Assembly (NCBI RefSeq): GCF_009905375.1 | Contig: NC_133648.1 | Coordinates: forward strand, 304,994,565-305,058,564 | Direction: 5' to 3' | DNA: 64,000 nt | Source: Apium graveolens | Lineage: Eukaryota; Streptophyta; Magnoliopsida; Apiales; Apiaceae | Shown: positions 22,255 through 36,685 of the stretch, one piece after another | Layout of the letters: every line of letters starts with the position of its first letter | Position numbering within the stretch: the stretch's first letter is position 1 | Notes under the pieces: model-generated | Told to the model about the DNA's origin: nothing | Databases searched by the model: none | The model's input: only the letters and a program-made list of their open reading frames with translations | Position numbers and translations under genes: made by a program

Positions 22255-23103
22255 TTTTATGATTTATTTAGGCATGCTAGGAAAGGATTTTGAAGCTTAA
22301 ACCTCTAGGATAACTATGTTTAATCACCAAGAAGCCATGGGAATTACCTTATGATTTATGATGGAGTGGAGATTGGACTTTACATTTCCATACTTTCTTT
22401 ACTAAAAGAAGCCGAGAGCTTCGAATAGGGGGAGGAAGATGAGTTTTTTGCATGTCTTGCCTTGGAAAATATGGGAGAAATGCTTGTTTTCAAATTAATC
22501 AAGTGGTTAACTTGCTTAATATCTTGATTTTACTTAATCAAATGCTAAGGTCACTTGCTTACATCACCTCCTTGCCACATGTCCACTTCCTATGGTGTGA
22601 TGATGTCATTTTGTTCTAATCCACTTGGTTAATCTCCCTTGCCACTTGACAAGCTTGTTTCTTGGTCATTTATTTATTTTACGGATCGCTTAACTTACAT
22701 TCTCATTGATCATTTGAGGGAACATATCCGTTATCTTATCACTAGGGCTTCCTTAAAAACCTTCTCAATATCTTTCATCTCTCTACTCATTCTCTTTTAT
22801 GATCCTTAGATTTAATTCCCTTAATCTTAACATCTTATGCGTAATTCCTTCAGTTTCTGGTAGATTTTCAGGATAAATCAAAGTGTTCGTTTTCAAAATT
22901 TGACAACCTTTACATACACTCAAATTCATTACAAAATACTATTATGTACTCAGAATTTTCATAAAAGATCCCCTATATATGTTCGTCTGATAGTATTTCA
23001 CAATCAACACAATTCACTATTTATCAGGGTTTTGAAACAAAAGTACTATTCACTAGGGTTTCAAAAACTCCAAAAACTAGGGTTATTATAGTCTCCCCTT
23101 CTT

Positions 23104-26100
23104 AAAAGGATTCCATCCCGGAATCAAGTAGAAAATAATTGGGGATACTTTTCTAGCATTGTGCCTTCTAACTCTCAAGTTGGTTCCTCCACGGTATGGT
23201 TCTACCACAAAACTCTGACTAGCTTGATATCCTTGTTCCAGAGCACGCGTCCCTTTTGATCTATAATCATCACTGGTTGCTCCATATAGGTTAAGTCAGG
23301 TTGCATGTCTACATGCTCGTATTCCACTATATGTTTGGCATCCAGATTATATTTTCTTAACATTTACACATGGAACACGTTTTGAACTTGTTGCAGGTTT
23401 GGGGGTGGGGCTATATCATAATCTAACTTCCCAATACGTCTCAAAAACTCAAATGGTCCGATATATCTCGGGCTTAACTTTCCTTTCTTACCAAACCTCA
23501 TTAGTCCTTTCCAAAGGGACATCTTTAACAATACTAGGTCCCCTACTTCATACTCCTTGTCCTTCCAGGCCAAATCGGCGTATTTCTTCTATCGATCTTG
23601 GGCTGCTACCAACCATCCTTTGATTAGATCCACTATATCCTTGGTTCGTTGGACAACTTCGGGCCCGAGCATCTTGCGCTCTCCAACTTCATCCCAATAT
23701 AAGGGAGATCGACATCTTCTTCCCTAAAGGGCCTCATAAGGTGGTATTCCAATACTGACATAAATCGATCATTGTAAGAAAGCTTGATCAATGATAAATG
23801 ATCATTCCAACTTTCTTTAAAGTCTATCACGTAGACCCTCAACATATCTTCTAGCTATAGCCTTTGCTTCTCAATACCCGCTCTATTCCAGTTCGTAATC
23901 GTTGCTATTTTCTGTACATAATACTATGCTGGATATACTTTTACTCATTAGTGTTTTATAACCTTTTAAGAATTGCGTCGACCTTAGTATCACGAACGCA
24001 TTTTGATTTCGGAGACAAACGCACTTATACTACTCATTTTTTAGACGCTTCTATCATTGAAAGCTAGATCAAACATATAGAAGTAAAAAAATTTATTGAG
24101 AGACCACTATGATTAATGAAAACTTGTTATATTGCATAGTTAGTACAGAAGAGGGCCAATCTTTAGTACTTGACAAGCAAATAAACAACATGTGGTATCC
24201 TACTAGGCTTCTATCACCATATAGATAGTCATTCGGCAATACCTCCCTTTCTGGAAGGCTTGTTCTTCTCAGTTTGTAAGAAGATGAAAAGAAAAAGTTT
24301 AAGAGAATTATAAAAAGATATATGGTCACAAAATATCTGGCTTGGAATTTACTTCTGAAATATAGAGGTTTATCAAAGGAAAACTAAATATATATACATA
24401 TCAATATCAAGTATTACTACATCATATTTTCACGTATCTGAATATTTTTTTGCTACTTCGTCGATTACTCTATGGACCCATGCTCTTTTTTGATCTTATT
24501 AACAATTACATTTGAAAATCCATCTATATCTAAAATTGAATCTGGGATTTCATACTCGACATCATCGTTACTAGAATCCTACATTGCATCACAACCTCCT
24601 TCGTATAGTAATATTACTCTTTGTTGATAAGAAGGAAGAAATATTCAATAGGTAAATAATCTACTTAGTTAGTCTATCAACGATAACTTATATATCTTCA
24701 TAACTCGATTATTGGTAATCATATCCTAACATCCATTACAATGCATCTCTCGCAGTTTTTATCATCTCATTATTCACAGAATAATTATTGCATTACTATA
24801 GTCTATCGCTGATCTATTGCAATCATTTGCTTTCCTCGAGATCTAAATAACTAATCATATGGAATCCATAGCTATCGTATCCAAATCTTCCAAGGAGGCA
24901 ACATAATCACCATTCGTGATCCATGTAAAACATGTTCCGAACTTGATGTCGATATGACATGTAGCAGATAAAATTGCATAATAGCTTCAATCTAAGCAAC
25001 GATAGCAGGTTAATACAATTATTAATCATATATCTTGAATAGGAGACCTGAAGCTCAAAGGTTCAATTAGTCCTTTTTGGAACATGGTCTTGGCTTATCT
25101 CAAGATAGGTAGCCCGCTTACAGTGATAACATGAATTAAATCTTTACCAAACTACTAATACGATTGAGCATCACACAATCATCAGAAGGAATGTAAAACT
25201 TCCATACCATAATATAACTTTCATGGTTTCACCCAATCATTATTATATTCCTTTGGCACGAGCATTTATAATTACTCTCTTATACTCAAAGTGTCAGCCA
25301 CCTCATTGGCCTATCCTTCTAATAATAGTTCCTTACAATCAATATCTTGTGAACCACTTTCAACTAGCTCTTCTACCTTATTTTTAATTACTGCTCATGT
25401 GAAGATGTTTTCCTTAAGCTCTGGTGAGAGAAAAAAATATCACCGTTTTTCCATAAGTTATTGCCTTAATCTTTTATATGTGAACATTATCACAACAGAC
25501 TTAGGACGTCTCTTATCTTGGGTCCTTCTTGCTTTAAATAATTTTGACCTTCATTGGTTCGATCTATACTTTCTCATGGGTTAACACGTTCATCACCTGG
25601 CATCATTATTATTATTATGTCAAATTGCCTTTACCCAAAATTTCTATTTTGAAAACTTAAATTTACCTTTCTTCTTCTAAAATCTCCAAGGTTATCCCTT
25701 AATAATTCCTCCTGTATTTCCTAGGTACAGGGCATGCCAAGAAATGATTTACTATTACTATAACCATTATGTCTATATAGTTTTGAAAACTTTCTCCACT
25801 GATCTTTAAAGGTTGTTGCTACCGTAATCCCTCTAATTCATACTTTCAAAACTCATAATATCCCTTTTAAGGGTGAAATGCTACCCTTATGCATCCCCTC
25901 AGGGTTCATCTCAAGTTATCAATGATTTATCCTCAATTCCATTTTTAAATGGTACTTACATTCTTCTATGGATAAATCAAATCATCTATCCCTGATAAGG
26001 GTATCTTATTCAATCATTCCCACCTTGATAGGCTATACCTAGTTTCATGGTAACATCTTTTTTTTAACTGAGGTCAATCCATATGGCCCCAAAAAGATAA

Positions 26101-27292
26101 TAATGGTTATCCGCTTTTCTTTCCTGATTTGGTAATGGTAGCAAGAATGTTCTGGAAGATATTGGTCATGTTCAACGTGAATTTCTTATTACTCAATCCT
26201 CATTTACTTCTGTTATTTATCTCAACAGTCATCTCAAATTGCTATATCTTATATACCTGGCGTCTCCCCTATAGGTATCAAGTCACATGTGTTAAATAAA
26301 CTTCATATCCTTGAAGGTCAACTTCCTTCATTCGATAATATAAATTCATGCTTTCTTGTCTCCTCAGTCCTTTCGCGTCTCATTATTAAACCATCGATAT
26401 ATCTCGAAGTCTCATCGAATTCTCCCAACTTAAAGGGGATTAAATATATATGTCGCTTATGCCTTCAATCTCAAATTTATCTCATGGTCAATCACCATTC
26501 CCCTGATGATTACGTACTTATCTATCTTTATTGCTAGGGTTTCTTAGGACTTCCACATACCTAACTCCCTTATCGTTCCTCAAACTCTATTCCCTTTATA
26601 TTCATTTCCCTTTCAGTCCTTTTTGTTTTAATTTCTATTATAATCATTTCATGAACCAACATAGCATAATCATTGATTTTAAACATCCCGTCATTTTGAA
26701 TTTGTGTCCCTCACAACGAACCTCGACAACTTTCACAAACTTAGATTCATAATTCATCATAATCGTCCGCCTTTGGTCTGTCTTTAAAACTTCCTTACTG
26801 TCTCTATTTCTTTCTTGGCCTCCCACCAGTGGTTGGCCTCTGCCTTCGGAAGGTAAGTGTCAAAACAGTCTTTTGCTCCTCATCAATCATTTAGAACCTT
26901 ATATAATTTTTCTATCCCTTTAGCCAGGCTCTTGCCTTGTTTGGGCCAGCTGTTCTTTGGAACTCTAAAAGCTTAAGCGACTTAAAGGTCCTGAAAGTAT
27001 TTTCCATAGAATTGTTTCCTCAGGGTGGGGGTTGGGGATGATAGTCTAAGTTTTATTTAGGCAGGTCCATAAATTGCCTCATAGGAGTACCGTCAAGGTT
27101 CTCCCTTTATTGCTTGACTTCTATTTCCTTAGTATGAAATATTTCATCCTTCTCCCCATACGCGGGGTCATCCTGCACGTTATAATCCTCATTTCCCACT
27201 ATATTATGTTACGGGTTCCTTCTATCTTGATTGTGACCTTCCTGATTATCAAACTTATGGTTTGTCCTTAATCTTATTTCTCGTGGTGGCAT
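23104..27292 (-). pseudogene. gag-pol: Decayed gag-pol of the minus-strand Tekay-like element
   Basis: The Gag start reads MPPREIRLRTNHKFDNQEGH near 27292, matching the [12 protein letters not shown] start of the intact copy. A WWEAKK-like capsid stretch falls near 26850-26790, encoded as CACTGGTGGGAGGCCAAGAA on the minus strand. Integrase ends are readable at 23633-23845 (MLRVYVIDFKESWNDHLSLI) and 23364-23573 ([38 protein letters not shown]). Between about 24000 and 26600 I could not identify RT or RNase H motifs by eye, so that part is either deeply decayed or rearranged. The frame is broken in many places. Confidence 0.72.
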
Positions 27293-28845
27293 AATGTTTT
27301 GGAATTTTTTTTGAATTTTTTTTATATGGGGTTTTGCCAAATTGGCTTAAGCCTTTCCCTTGTACAGTCATTTCATGCTCGGAAAATATGAATTCCCCAG
27401 TTCTTTTATATTTCATGACACTATTAAGTGTTAACAGTGCAAATAGTGTTACGAATAAACTAGCGATCTTATCACAAAAGAACTGATCTGAACCGAAAGG
27501 AACAAATATATACATAATTATTGGTTCGAGAGTACAACAACTAAATACATGAAAGAGAATTACATCATATGATCTGATCTATCCTAAAAGTACTACTGCA
27601 GATAATCATCTAATTATCAAGACTAATCATTCATAACTAGGTTAATCCTCCAAAAGTGCTGCTAAATGAAAACCCTAGTCTGATCACTTTGACTCTGCAC
27701 ACTACACTGGGTTAAGGAATGCGGGCACGGATGACATTGCTAACCTGCTCCATCAAAGAGGTGATGAGGTCTAGGATAGTCTCAAGTAGAGCAGCGATGA
27801 CAAATTCTTTTATTTTGGTATCGTCTGACCATTCCGAGCATTCATTCGGAGGACCATCATCTGATTCACACCATGCTCTTCCACAGGTGTTAGCCATATC
27901 ACCTCTTGTGGTGACGGTTGCACCTTTTCAAGCTATTATCTCATTCCCTGATGCGAGGCTACCTATTCGAGAATCCCCCACATACTGATTCTGGTTCTAC
28001 CAGATGTTCAGCTGTGTGCACATCTTTTCTGTCTACCCTATGCCTTATTCTATACCATCAGTTTAAAACCCGTCTGATAAAGTAATAGCACCTATGAGAA
28101 TAGATTCGAGAGCTACAACATATGGTGAGTACACGAGATATTAAGAAGGGTGAGAAGAAACCCAGAGAAAAGATTCGTGTGTTCCGGAGAATAGCTGCTA
28201 TCAGGTTATATGGAGCTACTGGTGAATATGCCACCCATGATTATTTTGTGAAGTGAGCGAGATTGATTTCAAAAAAAAAGTTTGAGAAGATTGGAAGATC
28301 GAGAGTTTTCTTGGAATTAGGTAATGGTGTTATGACCAAGCATGATGCGTATAGTAGTAATGTGATGCGGTATTAGTCGGCCTTGATTTATTAAATAGAT
28401 TTGATGATTACTGGATAGACCTGTTATACTTAGAAATCGTAAGACATGATGATGGGAGTGTTACCAGTATGGAATACTAGAAGTGAAGTTATGAATAATA
28501 TAATATGCAACGGTAACTGGAATTTTGTCGACCAAAGAAAGTAAAATGGGCCTAATAATGGGTAGGAGATATGGAAATGAATGAGCTCTTATCTGAATAC
28601 TTCCTTAACTTGATACTTAGTAGTGGTTGAGAAGGATGACAACCAACTCATATAGTAATGACGACCAGGTGTATGATTTTTAAAATTATAAACAGTTTTC
28701 AAAAGCGATTTTCCTAACAATTTTTTTCTAAAAGTCCTTTGAACAAAACAAGTTTTAAAAACTTGGTTGTCAAATTACTACTTGAGTTTCTTTTTTATTA
28801 TACGATTCAGATTATCCAGAAAAATACTTTTTCTAGAAGTTAGTA
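27293..28845 (-). other. 5' internal region of the minus-strand Tekay-like element
   Basis: By position this should hold the extra upstream ORF and the PBS. A 61-codon minus frame at 27712-27897 lies where the end of the extra ORF is expected, but I see no clear sequence match to it. No GCTCTGATACCA (PBS complement) is seen. 28100-28400 has a lysine-rich plus-strand frame that I do not recognise. Confidence 0.4.
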
Positions 28846-31800
28846 TGTATAACGTCCGGGAAATATTGTGTAATAATTTTTATCAATAAATAATTATTAC
28901 GTGATTATTATGTGAATTTTGAGGAATTATTTGATGATTGATATTAATATATGGGTGTTGATATCTGATATAATTAGGATATTCTCATTCTTCGTTATCC
29001 AGAATTAAATATAGATAATTTTGGTATTTTCTGGCAATTTTTGGATCATTATATGATTTTATAAAGATTTATAGAATTAATAATGATTATTTTTAAATAA
29101 TTATAAAATTACTTTTTTTGGATCAGAAATCGTCCCACTTCAATTATTTTTGTCTTTTTACAGCCCCAAACTTTTCCAAAAACTCCTTCCTAACATAATA
29201 TGATAATTCTGAACACGTTCCGTGTTTTGACTTTTTCCATCCGGGATACGGTTTGACCCGTACGAGCCCCGGCGTGAAATTTTCGATACGCTAATCATTT
29301 TATAGATCGATAAAACCCGTATTCTCGAAAGGCGAGGTTTTATCACCTTATTTTTGTATAAAGTGTTTTATAAGAGACTCTGTTTTAATAATTATCCAAA
29401 TTTGGTATTAAAATCGTATCGTCTTTATAGTTACTTAGCGGCTAAGTAATCTATTTTCGGATCCAATATATAAGTGTAATTATGGAATTATTAAATAAAT
29501 AAGATACTTGATGGTTCTATCAGTTGTGCGTTGATTTATTATTAATTGTTTATGATTGTTAGATACGAATATTACTTGTATAATTAATTATTGAGCTGTA
29601 TGGCTTTATTTTATTTTTAAAATGATTTTATTGAATATTTATTCTCATGAATGCTAAAATTATTTCTAAAATTATTTTTGTTGTTTTATAATTTCATTTA
29701 TTATTTTTAGGAATTTACAAAATTTAGAAATCAATATTTTATTTATTATTTATCTCTAAATAATTTTCTGAGTGCATTTAATGGTAAAATCAGTATTTAA
29801 TTCCATAATTTTTCAAAATTTACGAAATTCATATTTTATGAAGTTTGGAATATTCCGAGAATTTTAAAATTTATTTTGGAAAATTTTGGGGATCAAATTC
29901 ACCCGCACGACCGTTCGTTGAATCGTTAAATGCGGGTAATAGTTGCGTACCAAAAATGATTTAAAAATTTCAAGAATTTTATATTATTATCTTTAACTAT
30001 TTTGGGATTTTTAAAACTATTTTCCTGAATTATCGGGTTACTTCTACTCGTAAGTTATTCGTTAAAATTATCAAATTCGCGGTGTCAAAGTCGATTAATA
30101 ACGAAACGAAACTTGATAAATACATTTAACCTTATCTCTTGCCTTTCTCTCTCTCAAAAACCAACTCTCTCTCTCTCTCTCTCTCTCTCTCCCTAATCCC
30201 CCCGTCGCGTCTCTCCTCTCCCTCATCGATCTCTCACTCCGTTTCTCTCTCGATCTCTACCTGTTCTATTTTCTTTTACCTGATTTTCTCTCCTATATTT
30301 CTCTTCCCTTCTTCTCCTCCATGTCTTCCCTGAGTTCTCTGCCGCCGTGTTTCTTTTCTGGTCAAGCCGCCGCCCGATTCCAGTGAGGCCTGGTGGCTTC
30401 CCTTCGATTATATGTATAAGCGTGCATGTGTATAAATGTGTGTGTGTGTGTGAGCGTGTGTGTGCGTTTTATCTGTGTGTGGTTCCTGTGTGTTGCCGTG
30501 GTTAAGCTCCTGGTTGTGCTTGTTTTCCTTTCCTTGTCCGATTGGCGTGTGGCGCGCGTTTGTGAATATGTTTCTGTGACTCTGTGCTCTGTTCGGTTGT
30601 TTTGACTGAATTTTTATTATTATTTTATTTATGCAGGAATTATTGAAAAATAATATATATATATATATACATGATATAAATGTTTATTCGTGCGGAAATG
30701 AATGGTATTAACCGAGGAAATTCACGTAGGATGTCCGATAAACGGAAACCCGCGAATTTTACAGCCGTCGGCGATGAGCCTCAGCGAGCCGACGGTGGAC
30801 GATGATGATTTTAATCTGAGTCCTAAATTATAAATAAATAGAATTAGTTTGTAAAATTAATTCCGGAACGAAAATTATGGATAATATTAATTAATAACGG
30901 AAATTGTATTGGTGGTTGGGATTTGCGAATTTGGAATAGTTGGTTGTGGTTGTTGTTGTTGATTGTGACTGACGTCGAATTATTTTGACGGGTAGACCGA
31001 TAAACAAAGGAGACGCTGCCCGATTTTTGAGAAATTAATTCCGAAAATATGGGAACGTAACCTATAACTATCGGAGACATCAAACGAAGATATATGATTA
31101 TATTATACGAACCTGGTTATATGTTGTAACAAAATATTTTATAATTAATTACCTTGTTATTTTCAAACCAATGAGTATACGTACTTTCCGAAAACAAATA
31201 TTGAACCGAATGTGGGAGATGTGAACCATAATTGCTATGTGTATTTCAATAATACATATAAATACAAGTCGGGTTATGAAATCGTATGGGTAGAAGTGAT
31301 AGTAATATTATGTTAAGCTTAAGCGATTATCTGAATTAGGGTATTTTAACCCTGTAGGTCCTAGACGGAAGATCCAAGGATTGACATCGGATTAAGAATG
31401 ATCTAGTGACCTGAGCGTTGGGATCGTATTCAGAATAGACTAGTGGTTTAACGATAAAGCCAAACGTTCAAGTCGAACCAAGGTTAACCAGTAGTAGTGA
31501 TTAAAGCTTATCAAGGCAAGTATTCCTGAACTTTCTCATAACATACTGCAATTACTTCATTCCTATTCTAAGTTCAGAATAGTTAACTGTTTTATATATC
31601 ACTGCAATTACTCTTAATTATGCAATCTCTTTTCATTATTGTTCCTATATTATCGATTGACCTCTTGAGCAAATACCTATTCTTTCGGGTTATTTGCGAA
31701 CCCTGAGTTGGGATGTTTTGAAATCAAAATGATTTGACATCAAAATACTCTACAGGTTGGATAGTTATTGTGAGGGCCAGTGATGAGCTGGATCCTATGG

Positions 31801-32528
31801 GTCGGGGATGGACCGGACCCTTAGGCCATAGTGTCTGGGTATCCTATATATCGGTGGGTTTCTACAGTTGGGTATAGATCTGCACTGTATCCTGACTGAT
31901 CAGCAGGGTATAGTGCATATGTTGGTTCTAGTGTCCAGTCCAATTTATATTTGATCGCCATTAACGGCATTCTCCCTCGAAGAGTTTTATGTTAACAAAA
32001 CCAGACAGAACCCTGATTCAGGAAATGAATCTGGGATTTGCTCGTCACTTCTGTTTTATAACTCAGGACTGGTAACATCCAACGTTTATTCGCTCAATTA
32101 CCTCAAATAAATAGAATTGTCTATAATTATTTCAAGATTTTGTTCGGAAAAAAAAGTTCTTTTGATATTGATACTTGGAAATCATTTATATACTTGTTGG
32201 GCATTTTTGGTTCACTCTTGCTTTGTAAATTCTTATTTCTTTCAGAAACTAATGAGGATAAAAGTTAATAGCCTTGAATAGACAGCAGAAGTTAGAAAGA
32301 TCTCCGCTGCAAGAGGATGAAGATGTTAGAAAAATTAGACAAGGAAATTAGTGCAAAGGTATTTAAACTTGTATTTTCGTTGTTGTAAATTGTAGAAGGT
32401 TAGATTCTTATTTCATACCATAACCTGTAAACCATCCGGATTTAAGGGGTCATTTGTATATTATTTCAAATTATGTAAAAAAATTGTTTAGTGACACCAA
32501 ATCTTGACCCCAGATTTGGGATGTTACA
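28846..32528 (+). repeat. 5' LTR of the old element
   Basis: About 3.68 kb, starting TGTATAACGTCC and ending GGGATGTTACA. It carries a (CT)n tract at 30164-30192 and a GT-rich tract around 30434-30472, neither shared with the 3' LTR. The PBS expected after 32528 is not convincing: only TATGGTTCAT is seen. Confidence 0.78.
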
Positions 32529-33195
32529 GTATGGTTCATTTAAAAGGCTAAATGGACCCCTATTATGCAAAAGATTTGATTGTTCTTAACAGAAGATTGT
32601 AAATCTTGTTTGATAAGTTTAACGATAGAACCAATGTACGGAGAAACTGTTCATTCAATTTTGGAGACGATTAAAGTTCAAAGCATATGTCTATTTACAA
32701 GAAGCCGATTACGAACGAAAAAGATTGAGAAAAACTCCAGACTTTCTAAAGGAAGACTGTTATTAGCAAAGGAGTCGATATGTTGAACGATCAGCATCAT
32801 AAGCGAAATTTAAAGTTATGATTGTAAATCTCATAAGACTGCAAATAAAGTCGAATTATAAAAATGGAAGCACAACGCTAAAGATACAAGGCCCAGTACA
32901 TGATGATCGATTTAAGAAAGCATTTCAGAGAATTTTCTAAAGTTAAAATATGACTCGGATTGGGATATATTAATCGAATCAGCGTTGAAGTTGTAAATAA
33001 ATGAAATGTGGATGACGACCAATGCTATCATTCTTTTCTATAATACCATTCATTCTTATGAATCTTGAATAAAGTATGAACTTCATTCATAATCAGCTCT
33101 ACGAGGCGATAAGAAAATTGTTGTATTCCTTTTAGAATCATTTTTCCCTCAAGTCTTATTTTCTGATTGAGACAAACAGTGTTATGATGTGACGC
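32529..33195 (+). other. Internal remnant of the old element, left part
   Basis: No Gag motif is recognisable. The last five bases, GACGC (33191-33195), are the left copy of the TSD of the young element. Confidence 0.5.
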
Positions 33196-35383
33196 TGTAA
33201 TAACCCCAAAATTTTTCAACTTTTTGTAACCCTTTTGAATAGTGTTTTAGCTGAATGAGAAAACTTTTCACGCCACACTATGTAGGGGTTCTGTTATGGA
33301 TATTCTGGGATATTATTAGTACTCTATGAAGTATATAAGTGTATGTAAAGATCGTCAGAATCCAATTCCGAACACTTTGGTTTTTCCCGGAAATCCACAA
33401 GATACGGAGAGAATTGAGTATAAGGTAACATGATAAAAAGGATTTAAATTAAAGGATTATAATAGAGGATCATAAAAAGGAATATAATGTATTGAGAAAG
33501 GTTAAGGGAACCTAAGTAATAAGATCCCGGGTATGATCCTTCAAACGATAAACGAGAACGAAAGTTAAGCGAACCGTATAACAGATCAGCGGTCATTAGG
33601 CAAACGATTAGGAAGTTAATCAAAGGGATTAGTGGGAAGGATGTCATCCAACCAATAGAAAGAGGACAAGGAAGGGAGGATGACATCATGAGGATGACAT
33701 AAGCATGACATGGGAAGGAAGGAGGTGTGGTAGCTTTGTAACCACACAATTTCAAGGGCAAGAAAGTAATTGACTAAATCAAATACAAAACAAGTCAACC
33801 AAGCCAAGTAAAAATCATTCTCATCAAAAATCAAAAGCAACCAAGGCATGAGTTCTTCATTTGCTCTCGGCTTTTAGCTTTTTTAAAGGCATAGAATTTC
33901 AAAACTCAAGATCCAAGCCTCCTAAATTGGTAAGATAATTCCCTAATCATCTTCATGCTTAGTTAGGACTATATCATGAGTTTAAGCCATTAATTCTTTC
34001 TCAATCTTCTTCATTTAATTAAAGAAGAAGACAATGAATAGTGTTTTCAAGTTTTTTAACTTGAACTTTTCTTGGTTTTCTTGAAGATCCAAGCATTCTT
34101 AAGACTTCTCCAAGCTTCTTAAGGCTTCCTAGCTCCACCCACCACTTTAAGGAAGGTATACCATCTCCAAACCCTAGATTCCTATATATTATAAGATGAT
34201 TTTGATTAGTGGGTTGATATTGTAGCTTGTTGTTATGATTTAGAGTTTGGGATTTGGAATGGTAGTGAAATGGAATGGTAATTGTTGTGGTTTTGATTTA
34301 AAGGAACTTAAGTATGATTAAAGTTAAGTTTAAGCATAAGTATGAATGATTAAATTGAATTGGTTGGGGTTGTTATGATGTGATAAGGATGGATGTTGGT
34401 TGTATGTTGGATTGAGGTTGGTTTGTGGTTGGTTTTGTATGGTTTAAAAATTTGGAAATCGCGTAAACATAGCCGTCGTAACGTCCGATTTTCTTTGGAC
34501 TGTTTTTGTGCATAGCATTAGGACCCGAGAACCCCCTTCTAGATTATGACCACTGCCATGATTAGATAGCTCATGTTACGAGCTTCGTTTTGATATGTAG
34601 TTCGTTCGATTCCGATGCACGGTTTAGGAGAAACGACCGTTTCAAGTAACGGCGTTTCGCGAACGAAACTTTTTCCCTCGCCTTACTTTGAAATGTAGGT
34701 TAAAGACCAAAAAGGGTAATTAATGTATGAAACATTTATGGTAAGTGTGTTAGGCAGTTGGTAAGACATTCGCGAAGGAATCGCTTTAAAACTCGTAAAG
34801 GTTAAATTATTAAAAATGGTGGAGCCGAGGGTACCCGAGTGACTTAAGCGAATCGGTGAGCGCAAAACAAGCGTTAGAATCTAAGTTAGTTAAAGTATAG
34901 ATTTACAAGTGACTTTGGTTTAATTCCAACTTACTTGTTGTTTATAGGTTATCAGACTCGTCCCGAGCCTTTCTCACCCCCAAGTCGCTCAGGCAAGTAT
35001 TCTATCCGTTATACTGTTGTTGTGATGAATACACTTGTATATGCATTATCTTGCGATAGATGCATGTTGGTTATTTAGCAAATTCTTGCGATATATTGTA
35101 GCATGTGATATGGTATATGCATGCCTGTTTCATATTCTTGAAATATATATCTGTTGGTTCAGTTGATAATACCTATGCTAGAGGATAGCGGTATCTTGCA
35201 TATACCCTTAGTATAGGGACCCAAAGGTGAAAATATTTTCTAAAACCGGGAGTCGAGGATCCCGAGTAGATTTTGTATATATATGGATATGGATATATAT
35301 ATATATATTTATATATATATGGTTATAGTTTTCCAAACTATTAATCGAATAAGGTTTATTCGATAACTTTAAACTTTATTATT

Positions 35384-35585
35384 TATTGAATATTATTTGA
35401 ATATTCATTCGAGGGCTTATGACTCTTTTATATTATTTATTGAATATTATTTGAATATTCATTCGAGGGCTTATGACTCTTTTATATTATTTATTGAATA
35501 TTATTTGAATATTCATTCGAGGGCTTATGACTCTTTTATATTATTAGTGAATATTATTGAATATTCATTTGAGGATCTATGACTC
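35384..35585 (+). repeat. 54-bp tandem repeat in the 5' LTR
   Basis: ATTCGAGGGCTTATGACTCT starts at 35407, 35461 and 35515, with a fourth degenerate copy (ATTTGAGGATCTATGACTCC). Because 54 is a multiple of three, a meaningless 61-codon frame stays open across it. The same array sits in the 3' LTR. Confidence 0.93.
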
Positions 35586-36685
35586 CGATTAATTGCTGAA
35601 ATATATTCTTTATTTTATTAAAGAATAAAGTGTTAATAATCAAACTTATTTTCGATTATTCAAATAAAGATAATACTTTCATATAAGTATATCTTTGGTT
35701 ATTTAATACTCGTTTCAAGTATTAATTTTAATACTTCTACTTCAATTATTTTTATAAAGATTATTCTTTATGGGAATATTATTTAAATAATAATATTCAG
35801 TCATTTTCTAAATATTCTGGGGACTGATTTACTTCATTAAATCAGCTTTACTCCAAACACTCTATAAAGTGTTTTCGAGTCTTCAAAATGATTTTTAAAA
35901 GTTAGAGCGGATCCCAAAACTCAATTTTATATTTAAGATCTTCCTTTTTAAGGGGATTTAAATACTCGCTTAAAACCTGAGGGATCCGGCTCTGTGGTGT
36001 ATTTTATATTCGCAACAAGGTTGCAGTTTTGGTAAATGAATTGATTACTTACCCAACGTTCGGGAAGTAAGTCCCTCTATTGAGTCGGCATAAGCAACAT
36101 GGGCTCAGTGGGCGTCCATGATAGTGTAAGTGGCTCAGTGGGAGTCCATCAAATGTCCATCTACTAGTAGAAAAGGTTACTAATGGGTATCTTTGCCTGA
36201 TCAGCAAGATATCTGGTTTATGCCAAAGGTTTTCTTTTCCTTCCAAATTCATTGGATATTGCAACTCTGTTCATACTTTACATAACAGAGGTTCCAGGAA
36301 ATGTTTTAGAGATATATATATGTGGATATATATATCGGGACTAAATAAAGTATCTCATAACTTTTTCATTCAATAATATTTCAAAGATTGAATCTATTCA
36401 AGTCTTAACTTGTGGTCTCATCTATGGGATGTTTTTTTTAAACTTATAATACTTTGAACGGTGGTAGTTCAAGTAGCTTTATAAATGATATAAGTGTGGT
36501 GAAGTATTGGTAACTTCATTCCTTGTTTTTATTTATATCTAGTAAGTAATTATCTTGCATACGATAAAGATTCTAGTGAGTATCCATTTAGATACTTATA
36601 TTATTGTTATCTCTATGTATTATCTTGCGAGCTGTAAGGCTAACTCTTGCTTTATTTCTTCATCACACAACAACAGTTAGGAGAG

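Larger units (their letters stand above)
16706..23090 (-). repeat. 3' LTR of the minus-strand Tekay-like element
   Basis: The right edge on the minus strand reads TATAATAACCC, with TG mutated to TA, directly after a PPT. The left edge is the reverse complement of GTGACAACCC...GGGGTGTTACA, the LTR 3' end of the intact element. Shared internal landmarks include ATACCTATGCTAG and the CGGAAGCGAAACC-type block, all in reverse order. Removing the insertion 18665-20915 leaves about 4.1 kb, close to the 3.88-kb LTR of the young element. Confidence 0.82.
16706..28845 (-). mobile_element. Old Tekay-like chromovirus, minus strand, 5' LTR missing
   Basis: The 3' LTR occupies 16706-23090, inflated by a 2.25-kb insertion. 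Next to it are a PPT (minus AAGAAGGGGAGAC, 23091-23103) and the decayed gag-pol, up to a MPPREIRLRTNH Gag start near 27292. Order and spacing match the intact element at 33196-47029: 5.75 kb internal here against 6.07 kb there. No LTR or clear PBS follows on the right; at 28846 a plus-strand element begins instead. The 5' LTR has therefore been deleted or displaced. The LTR terminus TGTAACACCCC at 16706 interrupts the Mutator-like fragment, which gives the order of insertion. Confidence 0.82.

Noticed and set aside
30139..30333. 64-codon serine/leucine-rich frame
   Set aside because: It is the translation of a (CT)n-rich part of an old LTR.
33444..33849. Two minus-strand frames, also found at 43393-43798
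   Set aside because: They are antisense to both LTR copies of the young element, have no recognisable domain, and are explained by LTR identity.
35397..35582. 61-codon frame in the young LTR, repeated in the other LTR
   Set aside because: The frame is open only because the 54-bp tandem repeat is a multiple of three; it has no start context or domain.
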